Assembly (NCBI GenBank): GCA_039810245.1
Contig: JBDHWQ010000013.1
Location: forward strand, 35,479-99,478
Source: CALDSL01 sp039810245
Lineage (GTDB): Bacteria > Chloroflexota > Anaerolineae > Anaerolineales > Anaerolineaceae
DNA: 64,000 nucleotides
Reading direction: 5' to 3'
The notes beneath the pieces are model-generated. The model did not search any database. It was not told where the DNA came from and saw nothing but the letters and a program-made list of their open reading frames with translations. The translations under genes and the position numbers were made by a program. Shown one piece after another: positions 51,310 to 60,570 of this stretch. How positions within the stretch are numbered: position 1 is the stretch's first letter; each line of letters begins with the position of its first letter.

Positions 51310-52273
51310 GATTACCGCGACACTGGGGCCAAACAGCGCCCACCCCGGCATCTGGGCTGAGATGCTGCGTGCCGGGGCGACCGCCTTCCGCCTGAATACA
51401 TCGCACATTACCGCGCAGGACCTCGCGGATTGGCTTTCCCGCCTCAGCAGCTTCCGGCGACAGGGGCGCGGTGAATTTTCGCTGGTGCTGGATCTGCAGG
51501 GCAGCAAATGGCGGTTGGGGCAGTTCCCGCCCTGGGTGTTGCGCGAGGGCCAGCAGGTGGTGCTTACCCTTGCCGCGAAAACCCAGGGAGCCGGGGTGCT
51601 GCCCGTCCCGCACGCTGACTTCTTCCGCGCCGCGCAGGGCGGTGGTGAAATCCTTCTCAATGACGCAAAAAGCCGCCTGCGTGTTGAGGCTGCCGAAGGC
51701 CCGCAGGTGCTGGCTGTGGTCGAGTTGGGTGGAGAGATCCGCCCGCGCAAAGGCATCACCCTCTCCGGCAGCCAGGTGCGCCAGGAAAACCTGGGCCTGA
51801 ACGACCAGGCCATGCTGGATGTGGCTCAGGCTTATCCCTTTGTGGCTTACGCCATCTCCTATGTGCGCGATGGCGAGGAAATGCAGCGTTACCGCGCTCT
51901 GTTCCCGGCCGGTGCCTGGCTGGTGGCCAAGCTGGAACGCCAGCCCGCCTTGGATGATACCCCTGCCATTGCGGCGCACGCGGATTCTGTCTGGCTATGC
52001 CGCGGCGACCTGGGCGCCGAGTTGGGTATCCCGAGCATGGCAGCGGCCGTCCACGGGTTTACCGCGCTGCTGCCCAGCCTGGGCGTGCCCGCATACATGG
52101 CCGGCCAGGTGCTCGAGCATATGGTCGAGCATCCCAGTCCCACGCGCTCCGAGGTGTGCTTTCTATATGACACCCTTCATGCCGGTTACGCCGGCGTCGT
52201 CCTCTCCGATGAATGCGCCATTGGTCGCCATCCCATCGAATCTATCCGCGCCGCGGCAATGTTTCGGGGATAA
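51299..52273 (+). CDS. Truncated pyruvate-kinase-like protein (A and B domains only)
   Basis: The 324-residue protein aligns with pyruvate kinase A and B domains: ITATLGPNSAHPGIWAEMLR, FRLNTSHIT, LDLQGSKWRLG, LVAKLERQPALDDTP (catalytic-type Lys and metal-binding Glu), WLCRGDLGAELGI (metal Asp) and SPTRSEVCFLYDTL. The C domain of about 130 residues is absent. The Thr of the usual ATQMLESM motif is replaced (MAGQVLEHM). It may be a different phospho-enol enzyme or an inactive regulator. It overlaps the CPT-like gene and ends before a strong terminator. Confidence 0.8.
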   Translation: MQYEITATLGPNSAHPGIWAEMLRAGATAFRLNTSHITAQDLADWLSRLSSFRRQGRGEFSLVLDLQGSKWRLGQFPPWVLREGQQVVLTLAAKTQGAGVLPVPHADFFRAAQGGGEILLNDAKSRLRVEAAEGPQVLAVVELGGEIRPRKGITLSGSQVRQENLGLNDQAMLDVAQAYPFVAYAISYVRDGEEMQRYRALFPAGAWLVAKLERQPALDDTPAIAAHADSVWLCRGDLGAELGIPSMAAAVHGFTALLPSLGVPAYMAGQVLEHMVEHPSPTRSEVCFLYDTLHAGYAGVVLSDECAIGRHPIESIRAAAMFRG

Positions 52274-52281
52274 GGAATCCA

Positions 52282-52303
52282 AAAACCGGCCGCGGCCGGT
52301 TTT
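52282..52303. terminator. Bidirectional terminator
   Basis: The palindrome AAAACCGGCCGCGGCCGGTTTT (10-bp arms) lies between the converging pyruvate-kinase-like gene and tmRNA, with T-rich flanks. Confidence 0.85.
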
Positions 52304-52310
52304 GGTTTTG

Positions 52311-52704
52311 TGGAGATGGCGGGAATTGAACCCGCGTCCGAAAGATTCGACCCTCGAACCTCTACGAGCGTAGTCAATCTTTGATTTTTGCCTGCTGCGA
52401 GAAGATCGACAGAAAATGCAGCCGGCTAGCCACTCAGGCCCGAAAGCCTTCTTAGGCGCAGCCCGCGGCTTGCTGCGCAGCGCTCCATACTTTGTGTCGC
52501 CCGGTCGATCACCGGATGGAGTACGGGACCGGCGGACGTGGCCTCACGATGAGACCAGGCTGTTAGCCCTGCTGTTTAGGCAGCGAGGGGCATAGCAGCG
52601 TAGGAAGTGCGGTTGGCACTTGTGTTTTGTACGGATTTTACGAGTTCGGTACCTCTCGGCTCGCCATTCGGGACCAGCCTCCCCCGTCGAAGCCTGTCAT
52701 CCCC
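52311..52704 (-). ncRNA. ssrA: tmRNA (ssrA)
   Basis: The 5' end GGGGATGACAGGCTTCGACG and the 3' end GGGTTCAATTCCCGCCATCTCCA are the standard tmRNA ends and pair as an acceptor stem (GGGGATG / CATCTCC). The resume frame inside encodes ANRTSYAAMPLAA and stops at TAA, a proteolysis tag with the usual terminal LAA. Length is about 394 nt. CCA is not encoded. It rescues stalled ribosomes together with SmpB, which is not in the window. Confidence 0.96.
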
Positions 52705-52748
52705 GTAGACAGGTACAGTATACAATATTTTGCCTTCAGCGGCAACCA

Positions 52749-53333
52749 TTACGCCGCCCTGCTTGCGCTGCGCTCCAGCGTGCGCCAGGCCAGCGCCGCG
52801 GCCATGCCCACCAGCGCACCGCCCAGCAGCGTGACATCATGCCACAGGAAAATCTTGAAGTAGGCTACTTCTGCCAGCACGACCACCGCCGGGATTTTTG
52901 CCCACGCCGACCGGGTGGTAATCAGCGCATAGGTCAGGAACAGCGCGTGCCCGGAGATCACCGGCAGCGGGAATACCGCGCGCCACAGTGCCAGCGCTAC
53001 CAGGATGCCGTCCAGGCTGAAGGATGCCGCGTGTTTTCCTGGCCGGCCCAGGTAGACCAGCGCCCGGTCGAACAGGAAACCCACGAACGGAACCGCGATG
53101 GGCACGTTATAGCTGAGAAAATGTGCGAGCTGCTGGCCTTCGAACAGGTACAGGCACGCCAGCGCCATGACTAACGCCGTGGCAAGCCCGCAAACCAGCC
53201 CAACAGCCGGGTGGAATAACCGCGCTGCCGAAAGCCCGGTCTGTTCCAGCATGACGACTCGCCCGCGAAGTTCTTCAATTTCTCTGGTCAGCCGGCTGAT
53301 TGTTTCTGCAGTGTTCTCGTGATGTGGCAGCAT
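52749..53333 (-). CDS. Hypothetical membrane protein with N-terminal coiled coil
   Basis: The 194-residue protein starts with a short coiled coil (ISRLTREIEELRGRVVMLEQ) and has five or six hydrophobic segments (VGLVCGLATALVMALACLYL, VPIAVPFVGFLFDRALVYLG, ILVALALWRAVFPLPVISGH and others). It ends in a basic patch (RTLERSASRAA). I do not recognise the family. It follows the VanZ gene by 11 nt in the same direction and is probably co-transcribed with it. Confidence 0.65.
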   Translation of the reverse strand: MLPHHENTAETISRLTREIEELRGRVVMLEQTGLSAARLFHPAVGLVCGLATALVMALACLYLFEGQQLAHFLSYNVPIAVPFVGFLFDRALVYLGRPGKHAASFSLDGILVALALWRAVFPLPVISGHALFLTYALITTRSAWAKIPAVVVLAEVAYFKIFLWHDVTLLGGALVGMAAALAWRTLERSASRAA

Positions 53334-53344
53334 CGTTATTCCAA

Positions 53345-53899
53345 TCAGGAAGGTTTTGAGGGTTGCACCCGCTGTGCGATATACCCCACCAAACGACCTA
53401 TCCAGTACAGGCCGTACCCGATCATCGCTCCGGTGAAATTGAAGATCACGTCGTTGATATCCGTAACGCGGAATGCATATCCGGTGAACAGGTTCAACCC
53501 AAACTGCATCATTTCGATCCCCGCGCCGATGCCAACCGCGGCCAACAAGAACAGCGGAAATTGCACCCGCGCCACCGCCGGCAGCAGTAGCCCAAACGGT
53601 ATGGTCATCAGGATGTTGGCGATCATCTCACGCCGCAGCCGCCCACCTGCCATGAGGTGAAACGGGATCAGGTTGACCCGCGATAGAATTTCTCCGGTCG
53701 AGCGCCGGCTTTCGCCATCCAGCGGCAGGTACAGCGGAAAGATCGTCAACGCGCTCACCATCAGCAGGTACAGCCAGAACAGGCTGAACACCACCCGGTA
53801 GCGCAGGCTGGTGCGCTGGATGCGCATCATCACCAGCGCCAGGGCCAGCACAGTCAGGCCCGTCAGGAACGGCAGGGGAAAGAAGGAGACGGCGACCAT
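53345..53899 (-). CDS. VanZ-family membrane protein
   Basis: The 184-residue protein matches VanZ. It has four helices, the polar segment VNLIPFHLMAGGRLRREMIA after the first pair, PFGLLLPAV, and AVGIGAGIEMMQFGLNLFTGYAFRVTDINDV leading to the last helix FNFTGAMIGYGLYW. VanZ of enterococci gives low teicoplanin resistance, but most relatives are uncharacterised. No van cluster is present, so a resistance role is not implied. Confidence 0.88.
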   Translation of the reverse strand: MVAVSFFPLPFLTGLTVLALALVMMRIQRTSLRYRVVFSLFWLYLLMVSALTIFPLYLPLDGESRRSTGEILSRVNLIPFHLMAGGRLRREMIANILMTIPFGLLLPAVARVQFPLFLLAAVGIGAGIEMMQFGLNLFTGYAFRVTDINDVIFNFTGAMIGYGLYWIGRLVGYIAQRVQPSKPS

Positions 53900-53955
53900 A
53901 CCGCCTGATCTTACCCATTTTTTCCGTGGAGCGCCAGATCCGGCTGGGCGGCGTT

Positions 53956-54522
53956 TTATGCCGGCGGTTCTTCGATCCCCTTCTCGATCTGCTGAAGTAC
54001 TTCGTCCGGCTTGGTTTCTTTCTTCAGCTCTTCCAGCTCTTTATCCCGGGCATGTTGGATGCCCAGCTCGTTCTGGATTTCATCCAGCATCACCAGCACG
54101 CGCGTCAGCTCGCGCTCGGTAAGCAGGTTGATCTGCAGGTCCAGCTCGGCGCGCTGCTGGTCCTGCTGGCTCATGCGGTTCTGGCTAATCAGCACAAATG
54201 TCGACAGGAAAATTGCTTCCAGCGACACGATCATCGTCAGCAGGCCGTACGGAAATGGGTCGAACGGCTGGATGCCAAACCACCCGGCGTTGAGCACAAA
54301 CCAAAGGATGAACCACACTGCGTGAATATAGATAAAAAACATGCTACCCGAGAAACGCGTGATTACATCCGCTACGACCTCCTGCATCGTGCGTTTACGC
54401 GCATTCTGCCGGCGGTGCTCCATGATCGTCTCGATATTTTCCTGAATAATGGCATTCAGTGAGTCGCCTTGATCTCTACGCCTGCTGCCATTTCTGCGCC
54501 CTTGCCGGGTGGTTCCGCTCAT
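53956..54522 (-). CDS. DUF1003 family membrane protein
   Basis: From the ATG at 54522 the protein has 188 residues. NIETIMEHRRQNARKRTMQE leads into two membrane helices (FFIYIHAVWFILWFVLNAGW and YGLLTMIVSLEAIFLSTFVL). The family signature ISQNRMSQQDQQRAELDLQI and a C-terminal coiled coil (LTRVLVMLDEIQNELGI) follow. DUF1003 proteins are widespread and unassigned. A longer frame to 54612 exists but adds a non-hydrophobic leader with no ribosome site. Confidence 0.85.
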   Translation of the reverse strand: MSGTTRQGRRNGSRRRDQGDSLNAIIQENIETIMEHRRQNARKRTMQEVVADVITRFSGSMFFIYIHAVWFILWFVLNAGWFGIQPFDPFPYGLLTMIVSLEAIFLSTFVLISQNRMSQQDQQRAELDLQINLLTERELTRVLVMLDEIQNELGIQHARDKELEELKKETKPDEVLQQIEKGIEEPPA

Positions 54523-54735
54523 TTGCGCCTGCCTTTTGCTCGTAACTGCACTGCCTGTGACATTCCATGTACAGTGTAGGCCATGCCAGCACGGCGCGCT
54601 ATTAGGATTCACCCCACAGGTCTATGTGGGTAATCTGCTAGAGGAAACGCGGCCATGATCAATGCTTTACTCCCTGAACAGCTTGCCTTCCCTGGGGTAC
54701 AATAGACAGGTCAAACCATCCTGCAGGAGGCCTCA

Positions 54736-55668
54736 ATGATCTCCATTTTCAAAAGCACCGAATTCGGCCTTGAAAAGGTGAACGATTACGTAAATAACTG
54801 CTGGATCAACGTGGTTGACCCCACCCCTGAGGAAATTATTCACCTTCAGGGATTAGGCCTGCCTGCCGATTTTATTACCTATCCTCTGGACATTGATGAA
54901 AGACCCCGCACCGAGCGCGACGACGACGGCAAGATCCTGATCGTGCTTCGCATCCCGTACTTCCGCGGCGTCAACGTGGATATCCCCTACGGAACCATCC
55001 CGCTCGGCATCATCATGACCGACCGGCACATCTTCACCATTTGTCGTTATACCAACGAGATCATCGACGAGCTCAGCTCAGGGCGCACGCGCGGTCTTTC
55101 TACCGGCAAGCGCAACCGCTTTGTGCTGCGCGTGCTGTTGGCCACGGCGAACAAGTACCTCAGCTTTCTGCGCGAGATCAACCGCTCGGTCGACACCCTG
55201 GAGGACACCCTGGTGATGTCGATGGCGAACAAAGAAGTGCTCGAGCTGCTCAAGTATCAGAAGAGCCTGGTATACTTCACCACCGCGCTGCGCTCCAACG
55301 AGCTGATGCTTGAGCGCCTGCAGCGCAGCCAGTTGTTCCACATGTATGCCGACGATGAAGACCTGCTGGACGATGTCATTATCGAAAACCAGCAGGCCAT
55401 CGAAATGACCAACATTTCCAATAACATTCTCAGCAGCATGATGGACGCCTTCGCCTCGATCATCTCCAACAACCTGAACGTGGTGATGAAATTTCTCACC
55501 TCGGTCACCATCGTGATGAGTATTCCCACCATCATCACCGGTTTCTTTGGCATGAACGTCGATATCCCGGGCGCGAATTTGTCGTATACCTACATGGCAA
55601 TCTTCATGATGATCGTCCTGATCTGCGGGGTGGTGGTTCTGCTGTTTAACAAGCGCCAGTGGTTCTAG
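54736..55668 (+). CDS. corA: CorA-type magnesium transporter
   Basis: The 310-residue protein has an N-terminal alpha/beta cytoplasmic funnel, long helices (FLREINRSVDTLEDTLVMSM) and two C-terminal membrane helices with the selectivity motif GMNVDIPG between them. It ends in a basic tail (LLFNKRQWF). It conducts Mg2+, and some relatives conduct Co2+ or Zn2+. The ribosome site GCAGGAGGCCTCA and a TACAAT box upstream make it a single-gene unit. Confidence 0.93.
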   Translation: MISIFKSTEFGLEKVNDYVNNCWINVVDPTPEEIIHLQGLGLPADFITYPLDIDERPRTERDDDGKILIVLRIPYFRGVNVDIPYGTIPLGIIMTDRHIFTICRYTNEIIDELSSGRTRGLSTGKRNRFVLRVLLATANKYLSFLREINRSVDTLEDTLVMSMANKEVLELLKYQKSLVYFTTALRSNELMLERLQRSQLFHMYADDEDLLDDVIIENQQAIEMTNISNNILSSMMDAFASIISNNLNVVMKFLTSVTIVMSIPTIITGFFGMNVDIPGANLSYTYMAIFMMIVLICGVVVLLFNKRQWF

Positions 55669-55849
55669 CGCGGCATTGTACAAACATTTTACAAACCACA
55701 CTGCTCCCGGTACAATCATCACAGATTGCGCCGGGATTTTTTCAATATCCCGGTTTATCGAAAGGCGTAGTTTCAGCATGCGCCCAAAGTAAGAACCGTG
55801 TACGATTCATCCGAAGGGATTTGCGCGCGACTCGCGCGCTGGATATGCA

Positions 55850-56584
55850 ATGCACACCATGCAAACCAACCTTACCGCCAAAACCGCCGCGGCGGAAAGT
55901 GACGAAAACTTCCTGGTGCTCGAAAATCTCACGAAGGGCTACCAGGAAGGTGGGAAATACCACAAAGTTCTGCACGATTTCAGCATCGCCTTTCGCCGCG
56001 GTGAGTTTGTGGCTGTGCTCGGCCGCAGTGGCAGCGGCAAGACCACCCTGCTCAATCTGATCAGCGGTATTGACCGCGCCGACAGTGGCGAAATTTACGT
56101 CAACGGCATCCGCCTTACCGGCCTGGATGACCTGCAGCGTACGCTTTACCGTCGCAGTAATATTGGCTTTATCTTCCAGTTTTTCAACTTGATCCCCACT
56201 CTTACCGTGTGGGAAAACGTCACCCTGCCGCTGGAGCTGACCGGCCAGTTCGACGACGCCGGCAAGGCGCGCGCCCTCAGCCTGCTGGAAGAGGTGGGTT
56301 TGCGCGATCGCCTTACTGCTTTTCCAGACCGTATTTCCGGCGGTGAGCAGCAGCGCGTTTCCATTGCGCGTGCACTGGTGCACAACCCGCAGATCGTGCT
56401 GGCCGACGAGCCCACGGGCAATCTGGACGAAGACACCGGCCGCGCGGTGATGGCCCTGCTCGACCGTCTCACCCGTCGTGCCGGCAAGAACCTGGTACTG
56501 GTCACCCACAGCCCAGAAGCCGCTGCCTACGCCGACCGTGTGTTTACCCTGCACGATGGCCATTTGGTGGAACGGGAACGCTGA
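55850..56584 (+). CDS. ABC transporter ATPase (LolD/MacB type)
   Basis: The 244-residue ATPase shows Walker A GRSGSGKTTLLNLI, Q-loop FIFQFFNLIPTLTVWENV, signature ISGGEQQRVSIARAL and Walker B IVLADEPTGNLDEDTG. This is the type VII subfamily that pairs with FtsX/MacB-like permeases acting as mechanotransmitters. The permease gene starts 1 nt after the stop. An alternative ATG lies at 55859. The 5' leader of roughly 130 nt has a TACAAT box near 55710 and no other feature. Confidence 0.93.
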   Translation: MHTMQTNLTAKTAAAESDENFLVLENLTKGYQEGGKYHKVLHDFSIAFRRGEFVAVLGRSGSGKTTLLNLISGIDRADSGEIYVNGIRLTGLDDLQRTLYRRSNIGFIFQFFNLIPTLTVWENVTLPLELTGQFDDAGKARALSLLEEVGLRDRLTAFPDRISGGEQQRVSIARALVHNPQIVLADEPTGNLDEDTGRAVMALLDRLTRRAGKNLVLVTHSPEAAAYADRVFTLHDGHLVERER

Positions 56585-56585
56585 C

Positions 56586-59156
56586 ATGGCCGCAGATACA
56601 CCATTTTTCCCGCCCGGCCTGCGCAACGTTGGCTGGCGTTACGTCTTTCGTCGGCGCTGGCAGACTTTGCTAATGGTGCTGGGTATCGCCCTGGGCGTGG
56701 CCGTGATGGTCGCCATTGACCTGGCCAATGCCAGCGCCAGCCGCGCCTTCGACCTGAGCACCGAGGCAGTTGCCGGCCGCGCCACGCACCAGATCACTGG
56801 TGGGCCGCAGGGGTTGGATGAGAATGTTTATATTCAACTGCGCCGCGCCGGAATTCTGGAGCTGGCCGCCCCGGTGGTTGCGGCGTATGTTTCTTCGCCC
56901 CAATTGGGTGGCCAGCCGCTGCAACTGCTTGGGATCGATGCTTTCACTGACGCACCTTTCCGCCCCTACCTGGGCAGTGACCGGGCCGCCAGCTACAGCC
57001 AATTGGTGCAGTTTTTTACTCGCCCGGGCAGCGTGCTGCTCTCGCGCGGACTGGCTTCGCGCTACGGCCTACAGCTCGGTGACACGTTTGATCTGGAGAT
57101 CAGTGGCCGCCTGCAACCGGTTACGCTCGTCGGTCTGCTGGACCCGCAGGACAGCCTTGGCCAACGCACTTTGGAAGGGGTGATCCTGGCCGATATTTCC
57201 ACCGCCCAGGAGCTGACCGGCGCGCTGGGGCGGTTGAGCTGGGTGGACCTGATCCTTGACCAGGATGACCCCGCGGCCGCCGAACGCATCCAGGCCGCGC
57301 TGCCCGCCGGCGCGCGCGTAGCCGCGGTTGAAGCCCGCAGCGGCACGCTGAACCAGATGACTGCGGCGTTCCGAGTGAACCTGTCTGCGCTCTCCATGCT
57401 GGCGCTGGTAGTGGGCCTGTTCCTCATCTATAACACAATGACCTTTTCGGTCGTCCAGCGCCGGTCGCTGTTTGGCATGCTGCGCTGTCTGGGCGTTACC
57501 CGGCGTGAGATCTTCCTGCTGGTCGGCTCCGAAGCGCTGATTGTGGGCGTCATCGGGTCGCTGATCGGTATCGGCCTGGGCGTGCTCATGGGCCGCGGTA
57601 CAGTTTCTGCTGTCTCACAGACCATCAACGATCTGTATTTCACCACCACCGTCAAGGCGCAGGGCATCCCCTTTTCCAGTCTGCTCAAGGGTGGGGTGCT
57701 CGGCCTGCTGGCCACGCTGGTAACTGCCGCACCGCCCGCCTGGGAAGCCGCGTCGGTGCCGCCGCGCGCCGCGCTCTCGCGCTCCGGGCTGGAGAGTAAG
57801 GTGCGCCGCGGCGTGATCATCACTGCCTTTGGCGGCCTGGGCATGATTTTGGGCGGCGTGCTGTTGTTTTTACTGCCGCTGGATAACTTACTGCTCGGTT
57901 TCAGCGGTACATTCGCCGTCACTGTGGGTTTCGCCATGCTGGCTGCGCTCAGCATGGTGCTGCTGGTGCGCCTGATCACCCCTCTCAGTGCACGCCTATT
58001 CGGATTTCTTGGCCGCATGGCCCCCCGTTCATTGGTCAATTCGCTCAGCCGCACCTCGGTGGCTGTAGCCGCTCTGATGGTGGCGGTGGCTGTTACGGTA
58101 GGCGTCACGCTTATGATCGACAGCTTCCGCTACACCGTCAACGTGTGGCTGGAGCAAAGTCTATCCAGTGACGTGTATATTACCGCGCCGGACTTCAACC
58201 AGGCCCAGCCGTCTACACCGGTCGACCCCGCCGTAGTCGAGCAGGCGCGCGCCTGGCCCGGCGTCGAGCGCCTCGATCTGGTGCGCGCCACCACCGTCGA
58301 TTCACCAAGCGGCCCGGTCAAAGTGACTGCGTTCCTCAACTCAACCATCGCCTCGGAACGCCTGTTCCGCGAGCAGTCCATCCCAACCGGCGAGATGTGG
58401 CCGCGCATGCTCGAAGGCGCGGTAATTGTTTCTGAATCGCTGGCCGATCGCCTCGACCTGTCATTGGGGAATTCGTTCGCGCTGTACAACAGCCAGGGTC
58501 GCCAGGACTACCCCATCATCGGCATCTTCTACGATTATGCCACCAGCGAAGGTTTGGTGCAGATGGCCCTTCCGCGCTACCAACAGGACTGGCAGGACAG
58601 CACCATTACCGCGCTGGGCCTGCGGCTGCCCACCGGCACCAACCCCGATGGGATCACCGCCGCGTTGCAGGATGGCTTGCAGACCACGCAGCGGCTGGTC
58701 ATCCGCTCCAACGCTGGTCTGCGCGCCGACGTACTGGAAGTGTTTGACCGCACCTTTGCCATTACGTCTGCGCTGCGCGTGCTGGCCACCACTGTGGCTT
58801 TCATCGGCGTGCTCAGCGCGCTGCTGTTGCTCCAGTTGGAGAAGGAAAAGGAAATTGGCATTCTGCGCGCCCTGGGGCTTACCGGCCGCCAGCTCTGGCG
58901 GTTGGTGATGCTCGAGACCGGCATCATGGGCCTGGTGGCCGGCCTGCTGGCCATGCCTACCGGCTATGCCCTGGCGATCATTCTGATTTACATCATTAAT
59001 AAGCGCTCGTTCGGATGGACGCTGCAGCTCGCGCTGACCCCCGAGGCCTTCTTGCAGGCGCTGCTGATCGCCATGACCGCCGCGCTGCTGGCAGGTATCT
59101 ATCCGGCGCGCAAGATGGGCCGCATGGCTGCCGCCGCTGCCATCCGCGAGGAATAG
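56586..59156 (+). CDS. FtsX-like ABC transporter permease, duplicated type
   Basis: Starting at 56586 the protein has 856 residues. An N-terminal helix (QTLLMVLGIALGVAVMVAID) and a MacB-type periplasmic domain are followed by a first FtsX block of three helices around residue 265 onward. A second helix and periplasmic domain (RTSVAVAALMVAVAVTVGVT) and a second FtsX block (LEKEKEIGILRALGLTGRQL) complete it. This eight-plus-helix layout fits AttF/AttG or YbbP-type permeases. With the adjacent secreted CrtC/AttH-like protein it resembles the Att export module, so a role in lipid or lipoprotein handling is likely. Confidence 0.9.
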   Translation: MAADTPFFPPGLRNVGWRYVFRRRWQTLLMVLGIALGVAVMVAIDLANASASRAFDLSTEAVAGRATHQITGGPQGLDENVYIQLRRAGILELAAPVVAAYVSSPQLGGQPLQLLGIDAFTDAPFRPYLGSDRAASYSQLVQFFTRPGSVLLSRGLASRYGLQLGDTFDLEISGRLQPVTLVGLLDPQDSLGQRTLEGVILADISTAQELTGALGRLSWVDLILDQDDPAAAERIQAALPAGARVAAVEARSGTLNQMTAAFRVNLSALSMLALVVGLFLIYNTMTFSVVQRRSLFGMLRCLGVTRREIFLLVGSEALIVGVIGSLIGIGLGVLMGRGTVSAVSQTINDLYFTTTVKAQGIPFSSLLKGGVLGLLATLVTAAPPAWEAASVPPRAALSRSGLESKVRRGVIITAFGGLGMILGGVLLFLLPLDNLLLGFSGTFAVTVGFAMLAALSMVLLVRLITPLSARLFGFLGRMAPRSLVNSLSRTSVAVAALMVAVAVTVGVTLMIDSFRYTVNVWLEQSLSSDVYITAPDFNQAQPSTPVDPAVVEQARAWPGVERLDLVRATTVDSPSGPVKVTAFLNSTIASERLFREQSIPTGEMWPRMLEGAVIVSESLADRLDLSLGNSFALYNSQGRQDYPIIGIFYDYATSEGLVQMALPRYQQDWQDSTITALGLRLPTGTNPDGITAALQDGLQTTQRLVIRSNAGLRADVLEVFDRTFAITSALRVLATTVAFIGVLSALLLLQLEKEKEIGILRALGLTGRQLWRLVMLETGIMGLVAGLLAMPTGYALAIILIYIINKRSFGWTLQLALTPEAFLQALLIAMTAALLAGIYPARKMGRMAAAAAIREE

Positions 59157-59165
59157 AAAACAACC

Positions 59166-60335
59166 ATGTCTCTTATAAAAAAGCCTATTTTTCGCATAGC
59201 CATGATATTGATCTTACTGGTAGTACCGTTGGCTTTCTTGCGCCCGGCTGCATCGCAGGAACCCGCTCCCGCGCGGTTAGTAGGATTGGAGATCGAGGAT
59301 ACCGCCGCGTACACCCGCGCCGATGGCTCGCTGCAGCTCCAGTTCCCGCGCGATATGGGCCCGCACAACGACTTTCAGAGCGAGTGGTGGTACTACACTG
59401 GAAACCTGATCACGGAACAGGGCCGGCGCTTTGGCTACCAACTAACGTTCTTCCGCCGCGCCATACAGCCTGCTGACCAGCGCCAGAAACGTGCATCACC
59501 CTGGGCCGCCGAGCAGGTTTACATGGCTCATTTCACCCTCACCGACGTTACCGCAAATTCCTTCCATTACACCGAGCGCTTTTCACGCGGCTCGGCCGGC
59601 CTGGCCGGCGCTACCATTGACCCGGGCTACGCTGTCTGGCTGGAAGACTGGTCGGTGGAGCAGGGTGCTGATGGGCGCTACCGCCTGCGCGCCGCGCAAG
59701 ATGGCATCTCCCTCGACCTTGTCCTCACAGATGTTCGCGGCCCGGTGTTGCAAGGCAAGGACGGCCTGAGCGTCAAAGGTCCTGAGCCGGGCAATGCCTC
59801 GTATTATTACAGCCAGACGCGCATGCAGACCACCGGCAGCATCACCGTGGGCGCAGCGCAGTACATGGTAAGCGGCCTGAGCTGGAAGGACCACGAGTTC
59901 AGCACCAGCGCCCTCAGCCCAGATCTTGTGGGTTGGGACTGGTTTTCGCTCCAGCTTTCTGATGGCTCGGAGCTGATGCTCTACAACCTGCGCCGCGCAG
60001 ATGGCAGCCTGAGCGACTTTTCCAGCGGCCTGTTCGTTCGCCCGGATGGCAGCACGCGCGCCCTCTCGCGCGCCGATTTCAGCATTACCGCGGCTGGCAC
60101 GTGGACCAGCCTGCATTCCGGCGCGCAGTATCCCTCGGGGTGGACGGTCAGTGTGCCGGCCGAGGAAATTACGCTGGAAATCAAGCCCTTCATCCAGGAT
60201 CAGGAGTTGAATGTCTCCTTCGTTTACTGGGAAGGCGCGGTGGGTTTCGAAGGCCAACGCGCCGGCCAGCCCATCACCGGCAGTGGTTATATCGAGCTCA
60301 CCGGTTACGAAAGCTCCATGCAGGGAAGATTATAG
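59166..60335 (+). CDS. Secreted AttH/CrtC-like lipocalin-fold protein
   Basis: The 389-residue protein starts with a signal peptide (MILILLVVPLAFLRPAASQ) and carries the AttH/CrtC double lipocalin fold: HNDFQSEWWYYTGNLI, FGYQLTFFRRAIQP, YMAHFTLTD, YYYSQTRMQTTGSITVG, GLSWKDHEFSTS and VGWDWFSLQLSDGSELMLY. Relatives include carotenoid 1,2-hydratase and AttH. Here it lies 9 nt after an FtsX-type permease, the usual setting of AttH. It probably works with the transporter on a lipophilic substrate. Hydratase activity is not implied. Confidence 0.88.
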   Translation: MSLIKKPIFRIAMILILLVVPLAFLRPAASQEPAPARLVGLEIEDTAAYTRADGSLQLQFPRDMGPHNDFQSEWWYYTGNLITEQGRRFGYQLTFFRRAIQPADQRQKRASPWAAEQVYMAHFTLTDVTANSFHYTERFSRGSAGLAGATIDPGYAVWLEDWSVEQGADGRYRLRAAQDGISLDLVLTDVRGPVLQGKDGLSVKGPEPGNASYYYSQTRMQTTGSITVGAAQYMVSGLSWKDHEFSTSALSPDLVGWDWFSLQLSDGSELMLYNLRRADGSLSDFSSGLFVRPDGSTRALSRADFSITAAGTWTSLHSGAQYPSGWTVSVPAEEITLEIKPFIQDQELNVSFVYWEGAVGFEGQRAGQPITGSGYIELTGYESSMQGRL

Positions 60336-60462
60336 AAAGGCTCCTGCCTTCGTTGTTACCGTATGAGGCGAGGCTACAGGGTGTTGCGTTCCGAAAGCTT
60401 TTTGGATATTTTCCGCGTAGGGGAGAGGTGAGAGGATTCTTCTCCCCCGAAATTGGCGCAAA

Positions 60463-60512
60463 AACCTCGCCCCGGAGATCATCGTTGACAGACGCACCCG
60501 GGGCGAGGCTTT
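60463..60512. terminator. Long-stem terminator
   Basis: CCTCGCCCCGG (60465-60475) pairs perfectly with CCGGGGCGAGG (60498-60508), with A and T runs outside. It lies between the ABC/AttH operon and the tRNA-Val array and can serve both strands. The rest of 60336-60560 has no gene. Confidence 0.75.
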
Positions 60513-60570
60513 TCGGTTATATACAGCATCGGCCTCTTCTCACGCCTCGCCCCTACGAGATGGGTTTAAG

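Noticed and set aside
53345..53899. Glycopeptide resistance via VanZ
   Set aside because: No other van genes are present; VanZ-like proteins are widespread and mostly unrelated to resistance.
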